Assembly: GCA_004794655.1 (NCBI GenBank)
Contig: SMMW01000521.1
Coordinates: forward strand, 2,754,501 to 2,818,500
Origin: Marisa cornuarietis
Lineage: Eukaryota; Mollusca; Gastropoda; Architaenioglossa; Ampullariidae
Length of the DNA stretch: 64,000 nt
Direction: 5' to 3'
The notes beneath the pieces were generated by a model. The model saw nothing but the letters and a program-made list of their open reading frames with translations. It did not search any database and was not told the DNA's origin. Both the position numbers and the translations under genes were made by a program. Shown here in pieces: positions 1 to 20,351 of this stretch; position 1 is the stretch's first letter, and each line of letters opens with the position of its first letter.

Positions 1-790
1 TTTTCGCCTATGTCATTGATGATGACGAAGTTGTCCATGCCGCTATTCTTAGGGACCGCCACGCCAATATTTATTGAACACTTAAAAAAAGAGAAAATAA
101 TGACACAGCTGACGACAATGAGGCCGAAAAACATTGTGTTTCTTGCTAATTAGAACGCTAATAATTATTCCGCTGTTTACTAATGTTGTTAGAGTCGCAG
201 CAGTGAGCTATATGCAGTATTATAACTCTGTGCCGTAATGGGCTGCCACTAGGTTTGAAAGCTACGAACACTCGCAAATAGAATGGAAGCTTTTTAAACG
301 CTAGAGTCACGTGCACCAGGCGGTTATGAAGTGTTCACAACGGATGTGACCATCCGCCCTGCACGAGATACCAAAAGGGGACCACCCATTCTTTCTCTGC
401 TCAGAGGCTGCCACGATATACAGTGCCAGGGTTAGTGTTAGTTTAATCATAAGAATAATTGCAATTATAATTAGTTTTCCATTACGTTGAAGATTCACAA
501 GAGGACTATGTCTGCAGAACTATTGGCACGTTAGAGCTGTTGAAATATAGTAAAGCTCTGCACTTAAAACTTTGCTTATTTGGATATATTTTAACACTTT
601 TAAACACATTTAGCAATTTCAGAGGGTTCAGAGATATTCTTAAGGTTAAAAATTAGTCTCATTATTTTTGGTTGGCTTTTATTTACAACAAATAGCAGGT
701 ACATTTCACATACTATTTTCAGCACAACCGATGAGCAACATTTCTAATGATCATATTTCTTTTAAGTTCTGGTTGAGTTTAATACCTTTC
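1..790. other. Intergenic, no gene seen
   Basis: AT-rich sequence with only short spurious ORFs on both strands. No domain, splice-framed exon or repeat family was recognised here. Confidence 0.6.
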
Positions 791-1010
791 ACAAGCGAAA
801 AGCACTCTATACAGATTTATGTCTATAGAAATATAAGACCCATTAAAGCGGTTGGTTTCTAATAGGGCAACATGATTGTGTATTTAACACAGACAAGATG
901 GATAATTGCAAGGATGCATAATGTTTAACAATTAAGTTGTACTCTCCTGTTTATCAGAATGTGTCTGTGTACACAAGGCAATGACAGAAACACAATACCT
1001 GGTGACAAAT
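791..1010 (+). promoter_or_regulatory. Conserved 5' flank of IGR-1 (paralogous to 25861-26076)
   Basis: This block aligns by eye with the sequence just upstream of the IGR-2 start codon. Shared anchors include ACAAG-GAA--GCACTCTAT, CAAGGATGCATAATGT, TTTATCAGAATGTGTCTGT and ACACAAGGCA. It probably contains the duplicated promoter and 5' UTR. No TATA box or initiator could be assigned with confidence. Promoter function is an inference from position and duplication. Confidence 0.4.
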
Positions 1011-4000
1011 ATTGCAATATGGAGAGTTGTGTTTGTGTCTTATCGTTCTCAACCTTTTCGTCAGCCTTGTTGCAGGTGTTTTTTATCACCTTGTTGGCTA
1101 CTTCTTTCTACTTTCCATCCCGAAAAATATCGGCGCAAGCATATCTACTGTGCGTCTGGCTATAATGGGTGAGTGTTTGTATTTTTTTATTTTTTGGTTT
1201 TAAAAGAAAATGTTAAACAAATCTACTAAACCAGTTTCACATAATATTTGGGTCTACCACAAAAGTTTGCTAATTGGTAGGTTTGCTTTTTTATTTGTTG
1301 CTTTATTATGCTTTTTATATACATTTTAAAAATCTTCTTCTTTTTTCTTCCTGTAACCTTTTCCTTTTCTTTTGTTCTATATTTTATATTATACATTTTA
1401 TGAATGTAATATGCGATTCCATTTTGTCTACATACTCTTTTCAAGACAAATAATGATTAAAGAGAGTTTAATAGTAGTTTACCTAGAAAGTAGCTTGTTT
1501 GTTAATGAGATTTGCTTTGCTGAACAGGACTCACTATGCCATCATGCATTTATGGATGGACTGAGGTTCAAGAGAACAAGGAGGCTGCTGTTACGTGTTT
1601 TCAACTGTCCAGCACACGAACGATTTATTGGAGAATCGACGGCACTAACAATCAAACCCTTTTCACAGGGTCGTGTTCTGTGCTTGAAAAGAGGTGTACC
1701 TTTACCACAAACGATACAATATCCTTACATATGACCAATAATTCTGAGAGTTCAGTTGTCCTTAAAAGAACAAATGTTCGGAGTTACGGAGGTGCCACTG
1801 TTACTTGTTCGGACTCACAGACACAGGAGCGGTGCAGGATTAACGTTATTCGTAAGACAAATTTTGTTTTGTTTTGTGTCTTTAAAAACATTTTAAATGT
1901 TCGCCTTGTATGAACATATCACATATGTTTTTGAACCATTTTCTGAGTTCATTATCTTTCTTAAACGCATTACATTTTCTCCTGTACATGTTTTGCGGTT
2001 TTTCATACACATTACCGTCAGGTAATAAAAAATTGTTCATTTAATTAATAAAACTTTAATTTCGATCTCACTTCCGACATACTTGTCTAGCTTATCGGTT
2101 ATTCCTTCGTTCTGCAGAAGTTCCAGAACTTTACCAGTGCAAGACTGAAATCATTGCGGCTAACTGGACAGTGACAGGAAGCTGTACAATTAATAAGTTG
2201 TTCTCGTCCAACATTCCAAGCCGTTGCTGGGTACTTCAACGTATGAGAACAGTGAGTGTAGCCACAGTACTGACTACAATAGAAACATTATCAAACAAGG
2301 GATACCTAGGGACAATCATATCGCTTGCTGGCAAAAGGGAAATACAATTTTGTTTAGGTTTTTATTAGTTTTAAAGCTTTCAATCTGAAACACATACACG
2401 ATGTTAATCATAATTAATCAAACCTATTCTCAAATGATGTTTGAATAGCTTTTAGATAAGTTTGTGAATCGTATGAAACATAAAGTTAAGGTTGGTCTTC
2501 ATTTTACCATTAAACGCATCCCTTGTCATAATTCCAATAATTTCTGCACAAATGATTATTATTTCTAAATCCATTGTTGGTGGAAATCATGAGCTAATTA
2601 TCGTCGTTGGCAATAACTTTCGTTCTTTTAAAACAATAACTTTTCTTTACTTGAAATCGTCATGTTTGATAGAATGCCTGTGTGAAAAACACTCATAGAA
2701 TGCTCGTGTTAAAAAACCAGAGAGGAGACAGAGGTTTTGGGAAAAATCTAGAAGGTTAACTTGTTTTGATAATAGACGGAAGATCGCGACAATTACCTGA
2801 ATGCCCAGATTTTCCTACAAAACTACACTGACTCAGAAGACAACAAAACGTACCAACGAGGCAGCTGCAGCTTTATTACTGACCTCCCACTGGAGTAGGA
2901 AACTACACATACAACATTGTTGTTGCTCCTAGTCGAGCAACCGAGACAGCTGGAGAAATTAAAATAGGTAAGTAGTTACTAACAAGAATTGGTTTTGTGT
3001 TGGTAGACGAATAATTTACTCCAAACAGACCACTATCTGTGGCCTTTATGTATTTGCTAAGAGCATTAGTATAATAATTACCGTGAATTTAACAATTTCC
3101 GTTGATGCATTACGATGAAGAAACAGAACCATACAAACGTTCTTTCTTCTTATTTGATGATTTTGTTATTATGTTTTTCACTTTTGTCTCTTTGCAATTA
3201 GGACAGTCAGAGACAAACTAGAAATTTCTTGCAAGTGAATCCAAAAGGTTCCTGTGAATGTTTTAAGCGACCTGGAGGTACCCCCACCTACGCCTGTAAC
3301 TTATTAAAGCGACGATACTTGTCAGAGAGACCTCGAGCGCCAAGTGTCACCATCTCTCCGTCTGCACGTGCGTTTCCTTTCCGAACATTATTATTATTAT
3401 ACTTGTTATTATAGAATCATTATTTTTGTATTCTCTCTCGCGTACGTTTTGAGACTAAGGCAGAAAAGGCACAAAAGGGTAAATAAGAGAGACTAAGAGT
3501 GCGATGTATTTAACATTTTATTCAGTAAGCATAGTAGGAGCTAAGCCAAAAACGGCAAAGTCATAAATTAGGTTTCCTTGGCAAAAATCATTTTAAGTGG
3601 AATAGACAATATGTTTGTGATTAATTTTTAGTTATGGTTTTTGACAGTTGATAATTTTTTTGAAAAGTGTTCTCAGTCTTTGAGGAATTTTTCCATTTAG
3701 GCTTTGGTTCCTCTTCAACGGACCGCTTTGGCCAGGCTTCATTGCTAAGCTTTGGTTCCTCTCCATCGAGTACCCTGAGCTCATCTCCATCCAACCAAAG
3801 TCAGAACTACTCCTCAAAAGTTTTTAATATTGCTCTTGGGATGGCAACCCCATTGATCATAATTATCATCATTGCAATCATCGCTTACGTCGTCAGAAAT
3901 AAACGAAACAGTATGTAAAACTATTTTTATTGATGATCACACGATACCAAAGCTAATGGCATTGGAAGAAAATTACAAAGAAACTCTTTTATTTCTTTGG

Positions 4001-4739
4001 TGATTAGACATTAAATCCATTTTCGCACATCAGAACGCAACAGCACTGACAACAAATACATTTATCAAACCAGACCTAAACATTACGCGTCACTAACATC
4101 ACTAACCAAGTAACCTTAAAAAAAATAATTCCTAAGAACTGAGCCTACTTTGACTTGCCGTGCTCTAGAAACAGTAGGTCTTTTGTGATTGCTCTCCCTT
4201 TGGCAACTAAAATAGGAGACTCTTGAGTCTTGACCATAAATTAATTTATTATTATATCAAATTTAACTATTAAATTCAAACAGATTGTAGGATGTGTGTT
4301 GTTGCTGCTCACAGACATTTGAGGTGTGAATATACTAATAGTCTTTATTTTAGTACGTTTTCCCAGGATCATAAAGATTTTCGTTACTAGTTTTAAGACC
4401 GTTTTTTGTATGAAGATTTAGGGAAAAGAATGTTAGTTAACAGAGCAAGAGTTAATGGGAAGAGTCTTCTAAGAGTATAGGCTGTACAGCACCTATAAAC
4501 TATTTAACCCGAACTGACTTCCATTTTTATCTCTTTTCAGCAAGCTCATTTAATCATTGTTTTTTGCTTATTGGTATAAAAATACTACTAGATTCTATGC
4601 CACCAATAGGTAAAAATTAGCTGTGTTATTTTTTACTGTGAAAGTTCCTATTTTTAAAGTTTTTTAATTTAAAGTTTTGTTTGAACAGGGAATGGAACAC
4701 AAAAAGAAAGTTCCAGTGAGAACAACAGGAGGAAATATG
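1011..4739 (+). pseudogene. IGR-1, decayed Ig-type transmembrane receptor
   Basis: Exon equivalents are recognised by alignment with IGR-2: signal peptide 1011-1075, Ig-like 1528-1851 (324 nt, same length as IGR-2), second ectodomain pair 2118-2251 (134 nt) and 2776-2967, Cys-rich stalk about 3202-3367, Ser-rich stalk plus TM 3701-3910, and cytoplasmic 4689-4739 (51 nt). The TM core is PLIIIIIIAIIAYVV followed by RNKRN. Several lesions are visible. The position of the IGR-2 start codon reads ATT (1011-1013). The signal exon is 2 nt shorter in its TGTGT run. Exon 2776-2967 is 1 nt shorter than its partner (near 2886-2889), giving an in-frame TAG. The Cys-rich exon is shifted and carries a TAG in the phase set by the preceding exon. 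The 87-nt and terminal tail exons of IGR-2 were not found. Assembly error could explain one lesion but hardly all of them. The Ig and TM exons remain open, so alternative use of the locus cannot be excluded. Confidence 0.7.
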
Positions 4740-5251
4740 GTAAGTGTAATGCACGAAGGAGAAGGTGGTTAAGTTTTCCACAAAATACTTAGGTAGTGCA
4801 GTTGATACCTGTATCTTTTTAATGAGTCTACATGATGACGGGAAAATTAAACTAATGTAGTTTTGGCTATTATCACATACATTTTAGATATATCATCTAA
4901 AATATGACACTTGATACATTTTATATGTGTCCAAGATCTTGGTTCTTTTGACACCAGTTTGTATTGGTTTATTTCTTGTGAAGAATCGCTAACATGAAGT
5001 TTTCTGTCTTTGAAATTAATGTATTTTAATATTCTCCATCGACTCAAGGGGGCTTCGTTCCAAAGACCCCCGCGATAGTTGAAAATCCACAAAGTAACGA
5101 TGTTATAGTTATTGTATTGAATATATATATATATATATATATATTAGGGCTTTATTTTGGTCCCAGCACTCCCACACTCCTATAAACCTTTTCAATTCTA
5201 TTATAAATAACCTCACGTAGGCAAACTTGCGCAAGTGGTAGTGGCGTACAA

Positions 5252-5343
5252 TACTGTGTTTACATTGTGTACAGTACTGTGTTTTCATTGTGTACAGTAC
5301 TGTGTTTACATTGTGTACAGTACTGTGTTTTCATTGTGTACAG
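5252..5343. repeat. 23-bp minisatellite, four units
   Basis: Four head-to-tail copies of TACTGTGTTTACATTGTGTACAG. The units alternate between TTTACA and TTTTCA in the middle, so the higher-order period is 46 bp. Confidence 0.85.
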
Positions 5344-5504
5344 TACGGTATTCATCCGCTGATGAAAAACCTGTACATACTGTATTGTATTTCAATTTAA
5401 TATTCGTTTAATAAGTTTCAATTAACTTATATTTTATGTTGTTTTAAATCTTTTACGTAAAAGTAATTAAAATCATAAATATTATATAAAAACCTATAAA
5501 CTGC

Positions 5505-5613
5505 AAAATCTTGCGATATAGCGAAACTCCGCGAGACAGAATTAGATATAGTTAAAAAACCGCGATACAGTGAAGCCGCAATAAGTCAACTGCGATATAG
5601 CGAATACGACTGT
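5505..5613. mobile_element. Possible pogo/Tigger-type DNA transposon terminus
   Basis: The segment contains repeated GCGATATAGCGAA and CCGCGATACAGTGAAG phrases and ends CGAATACGACTGTA. Read on the minus strand it begins CAGTCGTATTCGCTATATCG. This style (CAG start, repeated CGCTATATCGC) is characteristic of pogo/Tigger-like Tc1-mariner ends. The opposite terminus was not identified and there is no transposase ORF. Confidence 0.35.
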
Positions 5614-6109
5614 AAATCGTTCGCCTTTTAAATTCCTCATACGATGCTTCATGCTGGTCGCTGCTCCCCCCTTTCTCAATGTATTCGTCAAATGAGTCCC
5701 CGCACTGAATGGGTCGTACCGGCCTTATCGCGACATCGATGCATCTTCTTTTCAAGAAAACGTGTGCAATAATAATAATAATAATGTCTATAATGTACAC
5801 CTAAGAAAAACATCGATTTCAATTTTCTATGAGCGTCTTGCGTGTAACCGAAGCACATTTCGTCGAAAAGTTCTGAGATGTCATTTGGTCCCATCAATAA
5901 CACAGTGGATCTCGACGACTCGTGTCTTCAATTTTCAGGAAACCTACGCTCCTGGTAAATATGAATTGTTCTTTGAAATCAGTATAAAAACAAATTTGTT
6001 AGATAATTACAATTAATGAGACTTACAAAATGGTACGTCATATAAAGAGATGTGCGATATTCAAAATAGGAAAAGTGGATTAGAGTGAGTGAGACAGAGA
6101 CTGTGTTAA

Positions 6110-6111
<2 letters not shown>

Positions 6112-6152
<41 letters not shown>
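6112..6152. repeat. (GT)n(GA)n compound microsatellite
   Basis: A GT run passes directly into a GA run. Short and uninterrupted. Confidence 0.9.
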
Positions 6153-6153
<1 letters not shown>

Positions 6154-6635
6154 AAGGAGATATTTTACATTCATTTGTTGTAGTTCCATGGCGACGACTA
6201 CAGGCGCACAGCAGGAAACATTTTCACAGCATGAAGTCTACCAAAGAGACTACAGCGGGGCAGTAACTTCACATTACTGCATTTGATTACATAATACTTT
6301 TTGGTAAGAACGATTGCGAAATCCACTTTATTCTTAACATAGTTATAATTGTATATCAATTATAATTGTATACTTTATATCATTCTACTGTGCCTTGTTT
6401 AGCCCCTCTATTTTCTATTTGTCCCTTTTAATATTCTTTTTCCTTACTATATCATCTTAATCGTTTTGTCTTTATTGTGTGTGGGTGCTTGTGTGCATGT
6501 GGGCGTGCTTGCGCTTATGTTTGTTTATATCTCCATCGCTTTCTACGGTTTCTCTATTTATCCTTCTTGTTCATACCACCTTCACATAATCAATACCTTT
6601 CAGTGAGAAATAACACAAAGACTCTCACTCTTGAT

Positions 6636-15289
<8,654 letters not shown>

Positions 15290-15449
15290 CACCACCTGGT
15301 CTCCCCTCAACTCCGTGCATCCTGTACTGGATGACAGTACTAACTGTAGTACAATGACACTGAGGATAGTAGCAGAGACTTGACTACTGTACTGTGTAGT
15401 GAGGGATTTTATTTTATGTTATTTCACACACAGTGGAAACCAATTTACC

Positions 15450-15455
15450 AATAAA
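15450..15455 (+). terminator. Candidate polyadenylation signal AATAAA
   Basis: It lies about 160 nt after the TAA of the fibrinogen-related gene and is the first AATAAA seen downstream. Confidence 0.45.
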
Positions 15456-15790
15456 CACTCAAGTTGTATGTGCATAGCTGTCACTTTCTTCCTCACATTC
15501 GCTCTCACCTACTGCACCTCACGTCCACCGTCAGGTGTTCACACAATCATTGAAAGTCACAGTCAGTCCTTAGTCCATCACACAATACCTACACTTCGCA
15601 TTCACACCACAAGATGATTGCACGTGACATTCAGTAGCTCGGACGAAGACGACGACAGATTATCAAACCACAGGAGAGATACGAAATAAATAAATCAATC
15701 AATAAATCAATAACTAAATAGAGATTTTACCCAACGTTAGTCAGACACAAGGCCCATATTCACAAACCACAGGCATGATGCAGAACATAT

Positions 15791-15791
15791 G

Positions 15792-15878
<87 letters not shown>
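15791..15878. repeat. (GAAA)n microsatellite
   Basis: About 22 uninterrupted GAAA units. The minus-strand ORF across it is a poly Ser/Phe/Leu shadow. Confidence 0.95.
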
Positions 15879-16383
15879 ATAAAACTAGCGCCTTTTTTAG
15901 CACCACCTGATTGAAGGCGCTGTACATATAGGTTAGCGAGCAAACCTTGTTGGGGTAGCATCTCCATCAATACACAACCATGCAAGAAAATTATAGCCCT
16001 AGATCTGTTATCAAACGCTCACCATATTAATCTAGTGAAGAGAAACCTGTAAAATGACAGGAGTGTACAGGTTGCTGCACTGCTTGTACAATATCAGTAG
16101 CAATACAGAACACAAAAATGAAAGATTATTTCAAAGAAACATAAACAAACAAACCCTTGAGGACAAACAACAAGGTGGACTGTGCTACGAGTGGCTAGTC
16201 TAGTCATGTGACCAATTCACACATAACTCAATTAAGGCTTATCTTTCTCAGCTACACAAACATCTGTCGTCGACATCTCCTGTCAGCTCCTTCAAAAGGA
16301 GGATACGACTGTTAGCGGGGGACAGGTGTCACTCTGTCACTTTACAACAAAACAACATTAGCGATTGTCACAACATCTGACAA

Positions 16384-16870
16384 TTAAACTAGCGAGTCCA
16401 TACACACTGTAAATCGTCGTCCACAATTTGTTTTTTTGTTCATATGATATACTGAGTGATAACGAACTATGTCTCTATACACAAAATTTTCCCGGCTGCC
16501 GCCCCTCTGGTCTTGCATGATCAAAATACGAAAAACACACAAATTTAAAAAAAACGGCATAAGTATTTCAGTGAATATATCACACTCATCTAACATGTCT
16601 GGTCTGGCATTCACAACACAGCTCCCAGAAAACTTTCAGATTCGCCTGTCCTGGTCAAAATTTGTAATGTGGACTTTGTCCTTTATTATCCTCATTCGAA
16701 AAGAAAATATTAGATGTCCCACCATTAACTGCAAGAAACATGGCCACATGGCCACATGGCCAAAGAAGACCAGCTTACGTCGCTTGACTGTTGATAGTAG
16801 AGGTTCCTGGTGTCCTACCAGTGTGGCCATCTTGTTTCCCATAAAGTCGTTGGCTTTATCTTCTTTGTGA
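16384..16870 (-). mobile_element. LINE 3' fragment (endonuclease-RT type)
   Basis: The minus-strand translation contains GHQEPLLSTVKRRKL followed by V-F-F-G-H-V-A. This is the LLSTVKRRKL-W-FGHV signature of the post-RT region of a common invertebrate LINE family. The reading then decays, and the RT core is absent. The plus-strand ORF at 16469-16870 is its antisense shadow. Confidence 0.6.
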
Positions 16871-17652
16871 AAGTTCTTTTCCTGTGTCAGACCATAATAA
16901 AACAGCTTGAACAGCAGTGTACATATTTGTTTCGGGTAATTAGTGTCAAGCAAGGCTTTTTGTGATCAACAAATTTTCAGAACAATTAGAATATCGCGTC
17001 CAGAACATAACATGCACTAATAGAAGAATTTATTTTATTGAATTTAGGCGAAAGTTATACTCTGTGTGTAAAGAAGAAACAGGCAATTAAAATCATCCGT
17101 GTCCTCTGCAATTCAGCTGCTGAACTGTAGATGTTGGTTGTATAACCGTGCGGATGTGGGATGTCTTAGGTGTGCTTCATGAAAGGTTCTAGATGTATAA
17201 TTGCATGATTTGTGCTCAGCAACGATGCACGAGTTGCCTTCTTTTTGTCTTGTATCGAGCACCTGTTTTGTAATTAGACACACTTTCCAAGTTATAGATG
17301 AGATTAATGATTACACTAGTTATTTCTCAAAAGCATATTCAGAGAAAATAATTTTAATTACAAACAACCAGCTGTACTAACACGAATGTCAATTAGAGTA
17401 TCGTAATCCGGAACATTTTAAGTACAGAGGAAAACATCAACGTGCACTAATCTTTGGTCATTAGCGTCAGGGAATCATGAGCTGTAATTTCTGTTATCAT
17501 CAGTGTAACAGTAAATGATACTTAGCTTATTATTATCAGTGTAACAGTAAGAACACAGTAAATGACAGCTTTTCTCCCAGTGTAGTTGCACTATATTTAC
17601 TATTTGTAGTATATTACAGCAGGCTGCTGAGTTAATAGAACAAAACTAGGTA

Positions 17653-17873
17653 CTAGGCTGGCTTGATTTTCATCTCGGTGAAGATAAACTTCCAATAGTA
17701 CCCGCGGCTGAATGACCACATGATCCGACCGTAAGGGCCGTTAAGACTGGAGGTGATACAGTCATTGTACAACCAGGCTCCGTGATGGATCCGGGCACAT
17801 TTATGGCGAGTCTTATCATTGTCATAAGTTGAAAAACGATGACAACTGTGAGCAGTCAGGCCATCCCCTGCAC
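17653..17873 (-). pseudogene. Isolated terminal fibrinogen-domain exon
   Basis: After an acceptor TGCAG (phase 1, as in the large gene), this exon encodes the C-terminal third of a fibrinogen domain: FSTYDNDK, KCARIHHGAWLYNDC, LNGPYG, FTEMKIKPA, then TAG. Both disulfide cysteines and the calcium-loop Asp residues are kept. No matching upstream fibrinogen exons were found on the minus strand before the LINE at 18320, so it may be a remnant, or its partner exons may lie far away. It is tail-to-tail with the gene ending at 15289. The exon itself has no internal stop. Confidence 0.6.
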
Positions 17874-17876
17874 CTG

Positions 17877-17902
17877 CACACACACACACACACACACACA
17901 CA
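17877..17902 (-). repeat. (GT)n (sense of exon) before the fibrinogen acceptor
   Basis: A CA run on the plus strand, so GT in the sense direction of the minus-strand exon, directly before TGCAG. It matches the arrangement at 14986-15044. Confidence 0.85.
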
Positions 17903-18319
17903 ATCACACAAGAAACACAATCGTAGATACACATAAACACACACAAACAACAAACACACAATGTCACCATTCCATCAGCTTATTTGTCAAACTTGCTTAT
18001 ATTTATACATTTATCGATATACTTCATTCTATCAGCTGTTGAATGTCGTTTATCACGTGTATTTTATTCTAACAGCTAATCTCTGTTCATACAACTAATC
18101 CAGTTAAATTTAAACATAGCCAGATGAAAAAACGGGTTCATAATACTTTTCTGTAAGAGTCTTGTGTATATGAGATAACATTTTGTCTATCCCAGAGGGC
18201 AATTAGAGGCTCCTCTATATGAGAGCCCAACAACTAAACAATACCACAACATATTCATATCCGCTGCACTAAATAGATTCATGCATTCATGATCCAGCCT
18301 TACATAGGAACGACATCCA

Positions 18320-19270
18320 TTTGCACAAAGCAATGTTCAGAAGTCCCATGGCCGAAACAACCGAGGAAAACCTCAAACTGCTGGTCCTGCATTCAGGTAC
18401 ACAGAATCGGCGGTCCGATGAAATTAAAAAAGGTCTCCTGACAAGACATGCCTCTAATCACGAAGAATTTCAGACACTTTCAGAAATGTCTGCCTGTTAT
18501 GCAGAGTCTGAAGAGCACTCTGGGCTGTCCCAATGACTTTGGAGCAGGTGGATACCACACGATGTAGGCTGCTCTTGTCCTTCATCGATGTTGTAGAAAC
18601 ATATAAGCGAGAAGGACAGCGCGATCTCTATGTGCAATCTATAAAAGAGCTGAAGAAATCTCTGGGAAACAGAGAAAGACCAGATTCCGGAGAAGGAAAA
18701 GCGCTGTTGAGTCTTCTTCAAGACATCTCGAGTGTTGACATCCCAGCAAAGTCTCCTATCAAAGATGGTGCCCAGGTATTAAATGGAGGGATAGTTTCCA
18801 CCTCTTTGTCGTGGATCACACATACGGGACTTGGTGGACTATTCCGACGGAACTCAAAGACAATCTTTTTGATCTTACTGAGAAATTATTATCGCACCAG
18901 GCAATCAATTCATTCAAGGCTTCACCATGGGTATCTACTGACTTGCTAAGAAGAGAGAGCAGTACACTGTCATCCCATAATTTGACAAGAAATTGACACT
19001 CGTGCTGGATTACAAAAATGTTGGTATATATGATAAATAAAAGGGGGGGGGGGTAAAACACAGCCTTGGGTGAGCCAGTGCACGTTATGATGGAGTCAGG
19101 AAAATTTCCATTAAAAAAATACTCTCGGGTGCCTGTCAACCAAATCTCAATGATCCATGACACTAACTGATGGTCAAGGGAAAAATCATCAAAGAGTCTT
19201 CTGGCAAGGAGATGTGGTTGAATGGGGTTGAAATCCAGTGAGAACTCAGCAAACTACAGTCGTGTGTTTC
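18320..19270 (-). mobile_element. Degenerate CR1/Rex-like LINE reverse transcriptase
   Basis: Read on the minus strand, broken frames give an STGSP-like segment and LLFIIYTNIF, then the catalytic-box remnant LVKLWDDSVLLSLL (F-A-D-D expected), LIAWCDNNFSV, and the thumb signature KKTQQRFSFSGIWSF...LQLFYRLHIEIALSFSLICFYN. This order is that of CR1/Rex1-like elements. The aspartate pair is kept but the box is altered, and several frameshifts are present. Plus-strand ORFs between 18321 and 18996 are antisense shadows. Confidence 0.65.
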
Positions 19271-19681
19271 ATGTGAATTCTCTTTCCCTCTCATATATCA
19301 CATACTTAATTACATCTTTTTCGCTTAAAATTGCTACCGATGTTCTGCCAAAAGTATAAATACTTCAACACACTAAGGAGACAAGTGTGCTCTTTCAAAA
19401 TAAAGTGTGTATATTACATAATAGCTTTCCTTCTGGCATCTTTTCATCTACGTTCAAAACAGCCTTAGTGAAACCTTTATTAAAAACCCTACCCTTGACA
19501 TCAACTTGCTAAACAAGAGTAGCATGTTTGTGTGCTCCCGTCGAAAGCCAAACATTTTTATCTAATGTAATGCTTCATCAGTTTCAACGAGTTTAAAACA
19601 TCGAATGCTATATTATTCACAAAAAATGCCATCGTGTGGAACTTTTTTTTAGAGAAATTTGTGGACTTTTTCCATGCAGTT

Positions 19682-20351
19682 ATGATAACTTTCATGAGAA
19701 GACGCCATGTGAAGGCAGCCATGCGTGTGAACACGCTTCGAGTGAGCTCGTGTAGCATGTCTCTTCTCCTGACTGTAGTCATCGCTAATCTCCTATGGAG
19801 TTCTGGGGACGTCGAGACAAACCCAGGACCTGTACTACCAAATGACAGTGCAAATATTCAGGAGGTGCTGGAAAATGCTGCAACAACGACGACTACACTA
19901 CACAATCATATCGACAGCCTCAGACAAATAATCCTTGACCAAGGTACGAAACTCCACACAATTATTACTGATAACCATAAGTCGTTGTGCGATCGACTTA
20001 CACAGCTTGACAAGGATATTTGTGTAAAAGTGGACAAAAACAGCATGGACATTTTACATTTACAAAAAAAATCACCAAGACATGCAACTGCGCCTGTCAC
20101 AGTTAGAGAACAAACTAGAGAGGTTAGAGTCACTCGAGACTAACAACCTTATGTTATTCGGTTTACCAGAAGGAAACGAGAAGTATCACAGCTGTGAGAT
20201 ACAAGTGCGGCGTTTTCTGAACGATTATGCTAATTACAAAACATGGAATGATGGTGATGTTGAGAGAGCCCATCTTATTGGAAAGCCCGAGGCCTCTAAG
20301 TCTTCTCGCGTCACACAATGCAAGAAATTATTGTTATCTGTACACAATTAA
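19682..20351 (+). mobile_element. LINE ORF1 with N-terminal 2A-type motif
   Basis: The open part starts with a hydrophobic segment (SLLLTVVIANLLW), followed at once by GDVETNPGP. A Thr/Gln-rich, heptad-like region follows. The reading then shifts frame near 20090-20140 into LERLESLETNNLMLFGLPEG, with W-N-D-G-D-V-E-R-A-H-L-I-G, the conserved RRM-like region of LINE ORF1 proteins. ORF1 proteins bind the element RNA. The one frameshift and the missing ORF2 show it is a dead copy. It directly follows, in opposite orientation, the CR1-like fragment at 18320-19270. Confidence 0.75.
19802..19831 (+). other. 2A ribosome-skipping motif (SGDVETNPGP)
   Basis: It encodes S-S-G-D-V-E-T-N-P-G-P, a full match to the D-V/I-E-x-N-P-G-P consensus. 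In this family 2A causes the ribosome to skip the last Gly-Pro bond, which would separate the hydrophobic N-terminus from ORF1. Confidence 0.85.

Larger units (their letters stand above)
4740..6635. other. Intergenic between IGR-1 and the fibrinogen-related gene
   Basis: No exon was recognised. It holds an (AT)n run near 5117-5145, a 23-bp minisatellite, a DNA-transposon-like terminus and a (GT)n(GA)n tract, all listed separately. The expected terminal tail exon of IGR-1 was looked for here and not found. Confidence 0.5.
15290..17652. other. Convergent intergenic region between two fibrinogen-related genes
   Basis: Apart from the polyA candidate, a GAAA microsatellite and a LINE fragment (listed separately), no gene was recognised. 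Confidence 0.5.

Noticed and set aside
959..1165. Alternative signal peptide MESCVCVLSFSTFSSALL for IGR-1 starting at 1019
   Set aside because: It leaves the exon in phase 0 at TTGCAG, which does not join in frame to the phase-1 Ig exon at 1528.
16469..16870. 133-codon plus-strand ORF
   Set aside because: Antisense to the LLSTVKRRKL-type LINE fragment.
18321..18996. Chain of plus-strand ORFs that looked like a small broken gene
   Set aside because: The minus strand over the same bases reads CR1/Rex-like RT thumb and post-RT motifs in conserved order, so the plus frames are antisense shadows.
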